Assembly: GCA_031279575.1 (NCBI GenBank)
Contig: JAITIG010000108.1
Coordinates: 1-31,221 of the forward strand
DNA: 31,221 nt
Reading direction: 5' to 3'
Source of the DNA: Bifidobacteriaceae bacterium
GTDB taxonomy: Bacteria; Actinomycetota; Actinomycetes; Actinomycetales; WQXJ01
Made by a program: the position numbers and the translations under genes. This document shows, piece after piece, positions 1 to 8,200 of this stretch. How positions within the stretch are numbered: position 1 is the stretch's first letter; the number at the start of each line of letters is the position of its first letter. The notes below the pieces were generated by a model, which was given only the letters and a program-made list of their open reading frames with translations, made no database searches and had not been told where the DNA came from.

Positions 1-692
1 CAATCGGCGCCGGCCGCGCCGGGCAGGACATCGCCGTTGGCGGCCAGCTGGGCGGCCAGCCAACCGGCTGAGGCGGCGGCATCGGCCGGGGCCCCGCCCT
101 GCCAGGGCGGCGCGGGGACGGTGCTGGAACCGTCGCGGTCCAGCAGGTCGGCCAGCGCCAGGCGGGGGACGCAGACCGATGGGTCCTCCATTGAGCTGGG
201 GTCCCAGCAGCCGTAGGTGTCCAGCAGCCGGAGCATGTAGGCCTCGCCGGTCTCGACCGCGCCGTCCCCGACGCCCACCGCGGCGTCGGTCCACTCGGCG
301 GCGGGCAGGCCGCCCGGCTCGCCGTTCGACGTCGAGGTCAGGAACGTCCACCAGCCTTGGGGGCCGAGATCGGCCGCGTCCACGCCGTCGATCACGCCCA
401 CCCCGCCCCAGCTGTTGTAGCCGAAGTCGAAGCCGGCCGCCGCGAAGGCGTCGGCCGGCGAGCCGGTGGCGTTCGGGGCGCAGCGGATGTCCAGCTGGTC
501 GCGCAGCGGGTAGAAGTCGACCGCCACCGTGACCCCCTGCCCGGCGGCGCAGGCGGCCCCGGTGATGGCGCCGGGGGCGGCCAGGGGGCTGGTGTTGGCG
601 CCAGGCGCGGGCTGCTCGGCGGCGGCGGCGGAGGCGCCGCCAAGCGCCAGCGCGGCGGCGATCCAGCAGCTGAGAAGTCGTGTGGTTGTCAA
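1..692 (-). CDS. Secreted transcobalamin-like (DUF4430-type) protein, partial at left edge
   Basis: Open for 230 codons from a TTG at 692 to the window edge, so the C-terminus is missing. The first 25 residues form a signal peptide (hydrophobic IAAALALGG, then an Ala-rich cleavage region). Residues about 50-158 resemble the DUF4430/transcobalamin beta domain: a short-strand start, GWWTF at 113-117, a W near 134 and a late acidic/Gly stretch before YMLRL. Cysteines 48/71 and 162/174 could form disulfides. From about residue 205 the sequence AGWLAAQLAANGDVLPG looks like the first helix of an alpha/alpha barrel of the prenyltransferase or intrinsic-factor kind. A GAGG lies 6 nt before the TTG, and no ATG/GTG in frame is nearby. 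The upstream cobalamin riboswitch supports a role in extracellular corrinoid capture. The domain assignment is by resemblance only. Confidence 0.72.
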   Translation of the reverse strand, partial: MTTTRLLSCWIAAALALGGASAAAAEQPAPGANTSPLAAPGAITGAACAAGQGVTVAVDFYPLRDQLDIRCAPNATGSPADAFAAAGFDFGYNSWGGVGVIDGVDAADLGPQGWWTFLTSTSNGEPGGLPAAEWTDAAVGVGDGAVETGEAYMLRLLDTYGCWDPSSMEDPSVCVPRLALADLLDRDGSSTVPAPPWQGGAPADAAASAGWLAAQLAANGDVLPGAAGAD

Positions 693-698
693 GTTCGG

Positions 699-728
699 CC
701 TCGATTCGGCTCGGTGGCCCGCTCGAGG
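699..728 (-). promoter_or_regulatory. Hairpin sequestering the ribosome-binding site of the cobalamin-controlled gene
   Basis: On the minus strand CCTCGA (723-728) is perfectly complementary to TCGAGG (699-704), with an 18-nt loop. The 3' arm contains the GAGG that serves the TTG start at 692. It lies about 80 nt downstream of the riboswitch aptamer, so it is a natural expression platform that would block translation when formed. Its coupling to the aptamer is inferred. Confidence 0.5.
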
Positions 729-809
729 AACCCGCGGCCCGGGCCGGTTTGGCGCCGCCGCGGCGTCCCTCCGCAGACCGCGACGGACGGGAACGCGTCG
801 ATCAGGCTT

Positions 810-923
810 CCGGTACTCGGGCTCACGGGCGCAAGCGCCCATCTACCGTTGCGGGTCAGCGCCGGGCTTGGACCGGCTTCCCCATCAGCCCTCGGGCTTT
901 AAGTTATCCACCCACCCTACCGG
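810..923 (-). promoter_or_regulatory. Cobalamin riboswitch aptamer
   Basis: Read on the minus strand, the region contains the conserved core in order: GGGGAA followed by GCCGGT, then the B12-box-like GCTGACCCGCAACGGTA, a small GGGCGC/GCGCCC hairpin, and GAGCCCGAGTACC. The closing P1 helix is visible as CCGGTA (918-923) pairing perfectly with TACCGG (810-815). An AGCC/GGCT mini-hairpin precedes the GGGGAA. This combination is characteristic of cobalamin riboswitches in high-GC actinobacteria. It lies between pncB and the secreted transcobalamin-like gene and points at the latter. The aptamer is compact, with no long peripheral domain. Confidence 0.85.
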
Positions 924-935
924 CGCCACCGGGCC

Positions 936-960
936 GCCGCCCAACCGCGTTCTGGGCGGC
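936..960 (-). terminator. GC-rich hairpin downstream of pncB
   Basis: GCCGCCCA (936-943) and TGGGCGGC (953-960) form a perfect 8-bp stem with a 9-nt loop, starting 23 nt past the pncB stop. There is no U-tract. It may end pncB transcription before the riboswitch, or be part of the riboswitch 5' flank. Confidence 0.4.
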
Positions 961-982
961 CGGCGCCGTCCCGCCCGGCCAC

Positions 983-2323
983 TCAGGCGCCGGCGGCGTC
1001 GCGCAGGTGGGACAACGTGGTGGGGATGGCCGGCTCGCCCTCCGACAGGCGCAGCCCCTCGGGGGGCAGCTCGGCGCGGCTGGCCTGGTGGCGCAAGCGG
1101 GCGGCGGGCAGGCAAGCGGGGCCCGAGCGGGCGGCATCGGGCTCGCCGTGGTCGATGTAGGCGACTTGGAGGGGTCTTAGGCCGTAGGACTCGGGGGCGG
1201 TGGGGTGGACGGAGGGACCCGCCAGGACAACTTCCTCCTCGGCGATGCCTGAATCGTCGATGCGCCGGCCCGCCCACTTCGAGCCGCCCACCGTGTCTTT
1301 GCCGCCAGGCGAGCGCTTGCCCACCGGCTCCAAGGCGGAATCGGCCCCCTCGCGGGCCACCAGCTTGTAAATCATCTGGGCGGTTGGCGCGCCGGAGCCT
1401 GTCACCAGGCGCGTGCCAACACCATAGGAGTCGACCGGCGCGGCGGCCAGCGCGGCGATGGCGAACTCGTCGAGGTCGGAGGTGACGGTGATCTGGGTGC
1501 CGGTGGCGCCAAGGGCGTCAAGCTGGCGCCTGACCGCGCGCGCCAATTGCGGCAGGTCGCCTGAGTCGAGGCGCACGGCGCGCAACCCCGGCCCCGCCAA
1601 CTCGACCGCCAGGCGCACCGCCCGCTTGACGTCGAAGGTGTCGACCAGCAACGTGGTGCCGGGCCCCTGGGCGGCCAACTGGGAGGCGAAGGCCGCGGCC
1701 TCCGAATCGTGGATCAAGGTGAAGGCGTGGGCGGCGGTGCCGATGGCGGGGATGCCCCACAGCCGCCCGGCTTCCAGGATCGAGGTGCCCGCGAACCCGG
1801 CCACATAGGCGGCGCGGGCGGCGGCGGTGGCGGCGGACTCGTGGGTGCGCCGGGCGCCCATCTCCAGGCAGGGGCGATCCCCGGCCGCCAGGGTCATGCG
1901 GGAAGCCGCCGAGGCCACCGCGCAATCGTGGTTCAGGACGGACAGCACCAGGGTCTCCAAGATGACGCACTCCGCGAAGGCGCCGTCCACCGTCAGCACC
2001 GGCGAGCCCGGGAAGTAGGTCTCGCCCTCGGCATACCCGCTGATGGAGCCGCCAAAGCGGTAGCCGGCCAGCCAGTCGGCGGTCTTGGCGGACACGGTGC
2101 CGGAGTCCACCAGCCACCCCAGCGTGCCGTCCGGCGCGTCGAAGCGGAAGTCTTCCAGCAGCTCCATCAGCCTCCCGGTGCCCGCCACCACGCCGTAGCG
2201 CCGCCCCCGCGGCAACCGCCGGGCGAAGACCTCGAACACGGCCCGCCGCCGCCAGGTGCCGTCCGCCAAGGCGGCCTCCAGCATGGTCAGCTCGTATTTG
2301 TCCGTCAGCAGGGCGAGACTCAC
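983..2323 (-). CDS. pncB: Nicotinate phosphoribosyltransferase
   Basis: Converts nicotinate, PRPP and ATP to nicotinate mononucleotide in the Preiss-Handler NAD salvage pathway, in the cytoplasm. The 446-residue protein has the family's N-terminus (LLTDKYELTML), EMGARRTHE at about 154-162, the GTAAHAF segment near 192-198, LRAVRLDSGDL, and the phosphate-binding GTRLVTGSG at 303-311 followed by KWAGRR. Length is normal for the bacterial short form. The start is a GTG at 2323 that directly begins the conserved N-terminus. A TAGACT hexamer lies 8 nt upstream, so the mRNA may be leaderless. In mycobacteria pncB1 is also close to the rph/rdgB cluster, which fits the neighbours here. Confidence 0.95.
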   Translation of the reverse strand: MSLALLTDKYELTMLEAALADGTWRRRAVFEVFARRLPRGRRYGVVAGTGRLMELLEDFRFDAPDGTLGWLVDSGTVSAKTADWLAGYRFGGSISGYAEGETYFPGSPVLTVDGAFAECVILETLVLSVLNHDCAVASAASRMTLAAGDRPCLEMGARRTHESAATAAARAAYVAGFAGTSILEAGRLWGIPAIGTAAHAFTLIHDSEAAAFASQLAAQGPGTTLLVDTFDVKRAVRLAVELAGPGLRAVRLDSGDLPQLARAVRRQLDALGATGTQITVTSDLDEFAIAALAAAPVDSYGVGTRLVTGSGAPTAQMIYKLVAREGADSALEPVGKRSPGGKDTVGGSKWAGRRIDDSGIAEEEVVLAGPSVHPTAPESYGLRPLQVAYIDHGEPDAARSGPACLPAARLRHQASRAELPPEGLRLSEGEPAIPTTLSHLRDAAGA

Positions 2324-2331
2324 AGCCCACC

Positions 2332-2337
2332 AGTCTA
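2332..2337 (-). promoter_or_regulatory. Putative -10 (TAGACT) of pncB
   Basis: TAGACT matches the actinobacterial TANNNT -10 and ends 8 nt before the GTG start, a layout seen at several other genes here. It lies in the 169-bp divergent gap to the hydrolase gene at 2493. I see no convincing promoter for the plus-strand gene in that gap. Confidence 0.4.
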
Positions 2338-2492
2338 AGGCCGCCCCCGCCCCGGGGGGTTTGGGGGTGGATCGAGGCTAAGCTTGGTGGGGTGAGTGAT
2401 GCCCCGCTTGGGATATTCGACTCCGGATTCGGGGGATTGGCCGCCGGGCGCGCCCGGCGCGGGCCGGGCGCCACACCCGCGGCGGCAGCCCA

Positions 2493-3278
2493 ATGAGGCT
2501 CCTGGTGGTCGGCTGCACCGGCTCTTTGGCCGGGCCGGCCTCGCCCGCCTCCAGCTATGTGGTCCAGATCCGCGACCAGAGCGGGCGGCTGTGGACGGTG
2601 GCGATGGACTTGGGTTCCGGCGCGCTCGGCTCGCTCCAGGCGATCTTGCCGCCCGAGGCGCTCGACTTCGTGGCGCTGAGCCACCTCCACCCCGACCACT
2701 GCGCGGATCTGACCGGGCTGGCGGTTTACGCCAAGTACCGCCCGGGGGCGGCCATGGGCTCGCTGCGGGTCCACGGCCCGGCCGACACGCCCCGCCAGCT
2801 GGCCGCCCTGCAATACGCCCACGACCCGACCTCCCAGGGCGGGGACTTCGAATACGGCGCCTGGGAGGAGGGCCAGGCGGTCGGCATCGGGCCGCTGACT
2901 TTGACGCCGTACCGCATGCTGCACCCGGTCGAAGCCTGGGGCTTCCGCGTCGAGGGGCCCTCTGATGTGCGCCCGGGCGAAAGCGTGACCTTGGGCTACA
3001 CGGGCGACACGGACACCACGCCGGGTTTGGCCAAGGTGGCCGATGGCGTCGACCTGCTGCTGGCGGAGGCGGCCTTCGAGGAGGGGCGCGATGCCGCCCG
3101 CGGCATCCACCTGACCGGCCGCAGGGCCGGCCTGGCGGCCCAAGCCGGCGGCGCCAAACGGGTCGTGGTGACCCATCTGCCGCCTTGGAACGACCCGGCG
3201 GTGACATTGCGGGCGGTCCGGGCGGTCTACAGCGGGCCGGTGCATCTGGCCCGGCGCGGGGCCTCGTTCTTGCTTTGA
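2493..3278 (+). CDS. Metallo-beta-lactamase-fold hydrolase, Rv1339-like (candidate cyclic-nucleotide phosphodiesterase)
   Basis: A 261-residue MBL-fold protein. The metal-binding motif HLHPDH is at 64-69. LGYTGDTD (about 167-174) supplies the bridging Asp, HLTGRRAG lies near 207-214, and VTHLPPW near 226-232 supplies a late His. The fold, length and position directly before rph and rdgB match mycobacterial Rv1339, reported to be an atypical class II cAMP phosphodiesterase; that activity is inferred here from synteny and similarity. The usual neighbour murI (glutamate racemase) is absent from between pncB and this gene. The start is the ATG opening RLLVVGCTGS, the canonical first strand. No good Shine-Dalgarno is visible. 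The gap to rph is 63 nt. Confidence 0.85.
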   Translation: MRLLVVGCTGSLAGPASPASSYVVQIRDQSGRLWTVAMDLGSGALGSLQAILPPEALDFVALSHLHPDHCADLTGLAVYAKYRPGAAMGSLRVHGPADTPRQLAALQYAHDPTSQGGDFEYGAWEEGQAVGIGPLTLTPYRMLHPVEAWGFRVEGPSDVRPGESVTLGYTGDTDTTPGLAKVADGVDLLLAEAAFEEGRDAARGIHLTGRRAGLAAQAGGAKRVVVTHLPPWNDPAVTLRAVRAVYSGPVHLARRGASFLL

Positions 3279-3327
3279 TCCCCGCCGCGCCGCGCCCGCC
3301 CGGCCGGCGCCGCCCGCGCCGCCCTGT

Positions 3328-3333
3328 TAGGGT
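3328..3333 (+). promoter_or_regulatory. Putative -10 (TAGGGT) of rph
   Basis: TAGGGT fits TANNNT and ends 8 nt before the rph GTG at 3342. No Shine-Dalgarno precedes that GTG, consistent with a leaderless or near-leaderless transcript for rph-rdgB. Confidence 0.4.
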
Positions 3334-3341
3334 CTTGGCCT

Positions 3342-4097
3342 GTGACCGCATTCACCAGGGCCGATGGCCGCACTGTTGACGAACTCCGCCCCGTCCGCAT
3401 TGAGCGGGGCTGGCTTGACCACGCCGAGGGCTCGGCGCTGATCGCCTGCGGCGAGACCCGGGTGCTGTGCGCGGCCTCCTTCGCGCCGGGCGTGCCGCGC
3501 TGGCGCAAAGGCTCGGGCCAGGGCTGGGTGACGGCCGAGTACGCCATGCTGCCGCGGGCGACCGGCCAGCGCACCGAGCGCGAGTCCGTGCGCGGGCGGA
3601 TTGGCGGGCGGACGCATGAGATCTCCCGCTTGGTGGGCCGCGCGCTGCGGGCGGTGGTGGATTTGCGCGCTTTGGGCGAGAACACCATCCAGTTGGACTG
3701 CGATGTGCTCCAGGCGGACGGCGGCACCCGCACCGCCTCGATCACCGGCGCCTACGTCGCCTTGGCCGATGCCGTCGAATGGGCCAGGGGGAAGGGTTAC
3801 GTGGGGCGCGGCGCGGCCCCGCTGGCCGGCTCGGTGGCGGCCGTGTCGGTGGGGATTGTCAACGGCACGCCGGTGCTGGATTTGCCGTACGCCGAGGACG
3901 CGCGGGCGGAGACGGACATGAATGTGGTGGTCAACAGCGCCGGCCAGTTTGTCGAGGTGCAGGGCACGGCGGAGCAGGCGCCTTTTAGCCGGATGGAGTT
4001 GGACCGGCTGCTGGATTTGGCCCTGGCCGGCTGCGCCCGCCTGGCGGCGCTCCAGGCGGAGGTTTTGGCCGCCCCGCTGCCGGCCCGGGGCGCGTGA
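3342..4097 (+). CDS. rph: Ribonuclease PH
   Basis: Phosphorolytic 3'-to-5' exoribonuclease that trims tRNA precursors and other RNAs; family members form a hexameric ring. The 251-residue protein contains the full RNase PH signature: R-rich N-terminus, VLCAASF, the [19 protein letters not shown] region at 84-103, [19 protein letters not shown] (119-137) with the phosphate-binding GGTRTA, and the C-terminal [17 protein letters not shown]. Start is a GTG at 3342 giving [10 protein letters not shown], the normal family N-terminus. It overlaps rdgB by 4 bp, so the two are translationally coupled. Confidence 0.96.
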   Translation: MTAFTRADGRTVDELRPVRIERGWLDHAEGSALIACGETRVLCAASFAPGVPRWRKGSGQGWVTAEYAMLPRATGQRTERESVRGRIGGRTHEISRLVGRALRAVVDLRALGENTIQLDCDVLQADGGTRTASITGAYVALADAVEWARGKGYVGRGAAPLAGSVAAVSVGIVNGTPVLDLPYAEDARAETDMNVVVNSAGQFVEVQGTAEQAPFSRMELDRLLDLALAGCARLAALQAEVLAAPLPARGA

Positions 4098-4726
4098 GCG
4101 GCCAGGCCCCGCCCGGCCGGCCGGCCCGGCTGGTGTTGGCCACCCACAACGCCCACAAGGTGCGCGAGCTGCGCCAGATTCTGGCCCAGGCGGGTGGTTT
4201 GGACGGCTTGGAGGTGGTGGGCGCGGGCGCTTTGGGGGTGTCGGCGCCGCCGGAGTCCGGTGTCACTTTTGCCGCCAACGCGCTGCTCAAGGCGCGCCAC
4301 GCGGCTCAGGCCACGGGCTGGCCGGCGGTGGCGGACGATTCGGGTTTGTGCGTGGCGGTGCTGGGCGGCGCGCCGGGCGTGTTCTCGGCCCGCTGGGCCG
4401 GCGGCCACGGCGACGACCAGGCCAATTTGGCGCTGCTGTTGGACCAGTTGCGCGATGTGCCCGCGGCGCGGCGGGGGGCCTGGTTCGAGTGCGCCGCCGC
4501 CCTGGTGCTGCCGGACGGGCGCGAGGTGGTCGAGTCCGGCCGCATGCCTGGCCGTTTGGCGGCCCGGCCGCGCGGCCGGGGCGGCTTCGGCTACGACCCG
4601 ATTCTGGTGCCGGACGGCTTCGAGGTCACCGCCGCCGAGCTCGCCCCGGCGCAAAAGAACGCCATCTCGCACCGCGGCCAAGCCTTCCGCGCCCTCGCCC
4701 CCGCCCTGCGCCAACTCTCCGGCTGA
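4094..4726 (+). CDS. rdgB: RdgB/HAM1-family XTP/dITP diphosphatase
   Basis: Hydrolyses dITP, dXTP and related non-canonical purine nucleotides to monophosphates, keeping deaminated bases out of nucleic acids. The 210-residue protein shows ATHNAHK at 16-22 (substrate-binding loop), [14 protein letters not shown] from 54, ADDSGL at 80-85 (catalytic Asp region), FGYDP at 165-169, and SHRGQAF at 192-198. Its GTG start lies in the GTGA overlap with the rph stop. An extra N-terminal GQAPPGRP stretch is short and of low complexity. It faces comEB convergently across a shared hairpin. Confidence 0.95.
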   Translation: MSGQAPPGRPARLVLATHNAHKVRELRQILAQAGGLDGLEVVGAGALGVSAPPESGVTFAANALLKARHAAQATGWPAVADDSGLCVAVLGGAPGVFSARWAGGHGDDQANLALLLDQLRDVPAARRGAWFECAAALVLPDGREVVESGRMPGRLAARPRGRGGFGYDPILVPDGFEVTAAELAPAQKNAISHRGQAFRALAPALRQLSG

Positions 4727-4748
4727 CCCGCCCGCCGGGGGCGGTCAG
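4723..4748. terminator. Bidirectional hairpin between rdgB and comEB
   Basis: CTGACC-(C)-GCCC at 4723-4733 pairs with GGGCGGTCAG at 4739-4748: ten base pairs with one bulged C and a 5-nt loop. Each arm carries the stop codon of one of the two convergent genes, so it can terminate from both sides. There is no U-tract. Confidence 0.5.
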
Positions 4749-5200
4749 TCCCAGCAGACCAGGGACTGCTCGTCTAGGCGGCCGGTGGGCCAGACCGCGC
4801 CTATCACGCCGGCCGCGGCCAGGGCTTTGCGGCAGCCGGGGCAGGGCGGGTCGGTGATGTAGGCGATGGCGCCTTTGGTGTCGCGGGTGGCGAACAGCAA
4901 GGCGTTGACCTCGGCGTGGATGGCGATGCAAAAGCCGGGCGTGCCGGGGCGGTCGTAGTCGCCCAGGCCGGGCACGGCGCCGTAGTCCAGCTGGCCCCGG
5001 GGGCAGGCCCCCTCCAAGCAGTCCGGCCGGCCGGAGGGGGCGCCGTTGTAGCCGGTGGCGATGATGCGGCGGTCCACCACCAGCACCGCGCCCACCCGGC
5101 GCCTAACGCATTTGGCGCGCGCCGCCACCGCCCGGGCGATGCCCAAGAAGTACTCATCCCAGCCGGGCACCTGGGCCGGGCCGCCGCTGCTTAGACGCAT
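4745..5200 (-). CDS. comEB: Deoxycytidylate (dCMP) deaminase family protein
   Basis: Zinc enzyme of the cytidine/deoxycytidylate deaminase fold, probably making dUMP from dCMP for thymidylate synthesis. The 151-residue protein has GYNGAPSG at 50-57, the zinc/catalytic HAE at 95-97 and PCPGC at 119-123 (zinc Cys 120 and 123). Between them an insert with Cys 61 and 66 (DCLEGACPRG) is typical of actinobacterial members. Start is the ATG at 5200, preceded 6 nt upstream by TAACCT and by no Shine-Dalgarno. It lies 31 nt downstream of the giant surface-protein gene on the same strand but has no evident functional link to it. A tRNA-editing or other nucleoside deaminase is less likely given the motif spacing. 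Confidence 0.88.
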   Translation of the reverse strand: MRLSSGGPAQVPGWDEYFLGIARAVAARAKCVRRRVGAVLVVDRRIIATGYNGAPSGRPDCLEGACPRGQLDYGAVPGLGDYDRPGTPGFCIAIHAEVNALLFATRDTKGAIAYITDPPCPGCRKALAAAGVIGAVWPTGRLDEQSLVCWD

Positions 5201-5206
5201 GCAGGA

Positions 5207-5212
5207 AGGTTA
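5207..5212 (-). promoter_or_regulatory. Putative -10 (TAACCT) of comEB
   Basis: TAACCT ends 6 nt before the ATG at 5200, the ideal -10 to +1 spacing for a leaderless mRNA. The same hexamer and spacing occur before wzm. It lies in the 31-nt gap after the surface-protein gene, giving comEB its own promoter. Confidence 0.45.
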
Positions 5213-5231
5213 CCGCGCGCCACCGCGCCGC

Positions 5232-8200
5232 CTACCCGCCTGGGCGGCGCCGGCCGCGGCGGGCCAAGGCCGCGCCCAGGACCAGCGCCGCCAGGGCGGC
5301 CCAGGTCAGCGGGATGGCTCCGGCCGCGCCGGAGACGGGCATCTGCGGGCTGGGGCTGGGCTGGGACAAGGGGGGCAGCGGGCCGGGGATCTCCACCCCG
5401 GAGCACCCTGGCGCGGCGCACTCCAAAGGCGGCGCCGCAAACCAGGCCTCGTCCTTGGAGCCCGTCACCCAGGCCAGGTTGCGGGCCTGGCCGTCGCCTT
5501 GGCCGGTCAGGCGCATGGTGTAGGCGATGGTGGCGGTCTGGCCCACCTTCAAGGCGCCGGTCCACACCAGGCGGGGGGCCTCGAAGTCGACCGCGCCCAA
5601 GGTGGCCGCGGCATCGCCCACCCAGGAGGCGTCGTCCAGCACGTCTTCCATGTCGTCCGCCATAAAGCCCGGCCGGGCGGCTGTGAAATCAGCCTTGCCG
5701 GTGTTGGTCAAGGTGATGGTGAACTTGGCCTGCGAGCCGATCCCCAAGGGCGGCGCCACCTCGACCGACTTGTCCACCGTCAAGGCGGGGACCGGTGTCT
5801 CGGTGGCGGCGCAGTCCGGGTCGAGCGCGGCCACGCGCGCCCCGGCCCCGAGGCGCCCGGCCGCCAGCGGGCCGGACATGGGCAGCGGGCACTGCGGCGG
5901 GGTGGGGCTGGGGTCGATCGGCACCCAGACCACATTGCGCAGGTCGCCGTCGCCGCCTGGGGCCAAGCGAACCTTGTAGGTCAGCGTCACAGCGGCCCCA
6001 ACCGCCAGCGGACCGGTCCAGCTGAGCACCGGCGAATCCCACTTGAAGGCCCCCCCGGCGCCTCCGTCTGAGGCGGTGGCCAGGTCGAACGGCTCAATAT
6101 CATCCAGCAGGCCGGCCAGCGAGTCGGTCAGAACCGCGGCGGTGAAAGGCAGGCTGCCGGTGTTGCGCGCCACTACTTGGTAGGTCAGCCAATCGCCCAG
6201 CTGGGCCCCCGAGGCCGGGGAGACGGTCTTGGACTCCAAATCCAAAATCGGCCGCTCCAACTCCACCACGGCGCACGGCTCGTCCCGCTCCGGGTCCAGC
6301 CCGCCCGCCGCCTCGCAGGCCGGCTCGGGCGGATCGGGCAGGGACGGGTCGGCCGGCGCCCAAGCCAGGTTGCGCAGCTCGCCGTCGCCCTCGGCCGTCA
6401 AATCCAAAGCGTAGGTCAGTTTGACCGTCTGGCCAGCTGGGATCGGCCCCTGCCAGGCCAACACCGGCGACTCCCAATTGGCCGCCCCCTCGGCCGGCTG
6501 GTCCACCAGGCCGGCCCAGACGGCATCGTCCAGCAAATCGGACAGGTCGTCGCGCACCTGGGCGGGCGCCGCGGCGGTGAAGTCGCCTTGGCCGGTGTTG
6601 GTCAAGGCCAGGGTGTAGGTCAGGCGCACGCCCGCCTGCAGGCCGCCGCCGGGCGGTGTGGCCAGCGCCGTCTTGGCGATCTTCAGCGCCGGGATGGGCA
6701 CGCCGTCGCAGGCCAGCCAGTCCCCGGGGGGCGCGTCCGGGTCGCAGGCGGGCGGCTCGCCCGGCTGGTCGGGGTCATCCGGCACCCAGACCACGTTCAG
6801 CATCTGGCCGTCGCCGCCGGATTTGACCGTGACGGAGTAGGTGATGACCACGCTTTGGCCCACCTGCAACTCGCCGGACCAGCTCAAACGCTCGTTGGCG
6901 CCGTTCCAAACCAGGTTGCCGATCTCTGGTTGGACCGCTTGGGTGCCGTCCCAGGAGGCGTTGTCCAGCACGCCGCCCAGCGCGTCCACCACCACCGCGG
7001 GGTGTTTGGCGGTGTACGCCCCCGAGCCCTTGTTGGCCACCGTCAAGGTGTATTGGATGGTGTCGCCCGGCCGGGGGTAGGCGGGCGGGTCCGCCTGCCC
7101 GGGCCTGATGGTGGTGGAGGTTTTGGCGATCTCCAGCACCGGCGGGGTCAGGGTCACCCTGGCGCACGGCTCGCCGGTGGCATCGTCCGCGCCGTGGCCG
7201 TCGAGCTCGCGGCAGTCCGGCGCCTCGGGCTCGGCGGGGTCGTTCGGCACCCAGGCGACGTTGCTGGCGTGGCTGACCGCCATCGTCTCCGAGCCCAAGG
7301 TGACCGCGTAGAAGACTTCGACCTTCTGGCCTTGGGCCAGCGGGCCGTACCAAGTGAAGCGGCCCTGCTCGCTCAAATCGTCGGTGTTGACCTGGCCCGC
7401 CCCCGGCGGGTAGGCGGAGGGCGGCCCAGCCAGTTTGCCGCCGTTGGCCAGCAACTCGGACAGGTCGTCAAGCAGCACGGCGGGGTTTTCCCAGGTGAAG
7501 TCGACGGCGCCGGTGTTTTCCAGGGTCAAGGTGTAGGTCACGGTGGCGCCGGGCATTGGATCGGGCGGGTTGGCCGCCTTGGTCACGCGCAGGGCCTGCA
7601 TGGCGAACTCGGTCACGCCGCACGGCTCCTGCGTCTGCAAATCGGCCACGCTCTCGCTGCGGTCGCAGACGGGCGGGACGAAGCTCTTGGCGTCGTTTGG
7701 CCGCCAGGCCACATTCCGCACGATGCCGTCGCCGCCGCCGTGCAGCACCACCTTGATTTTCAGCCCGATCGACTCGGTCGAGGCCAGCGGCCCGCGCCAA
7801 GACAGGATCGGGGCGGTGTAGTCCAGGCCGGCCGCCGCGGCGGCCGGGGTGGTGGAGACATCGGCCAGGCCGGCGAAGTCGGCGTCGTCGAGCAGGCCGG
7901 ACAAGTCGTCGTAGACAATCGCCGGGTTGTCGGCGGTGAAGTCCTGCAGCGACACGTTGGAGATCCACACCGAGTAGGTCACAGTGTCGCCGGGGCGCGA
8001 GTTCTCGGCGTCGGAGACCTTTTGGATCGTCAACGACGGCCGCGAGACCATGTCGGCCGAGCACGGCTCGCCTGTCACCAGGTCCAGCGGCTCCGAGGCG
8101 TCGGAGCAGGCGGGCGGCGGCGGATTGGGCAGGGTTGGGTCGGCCGGGCTCCAGGCCACGTTGCGCTCGGCGCCGTTGCCGCCGCCGGTCAAGGTGATGG

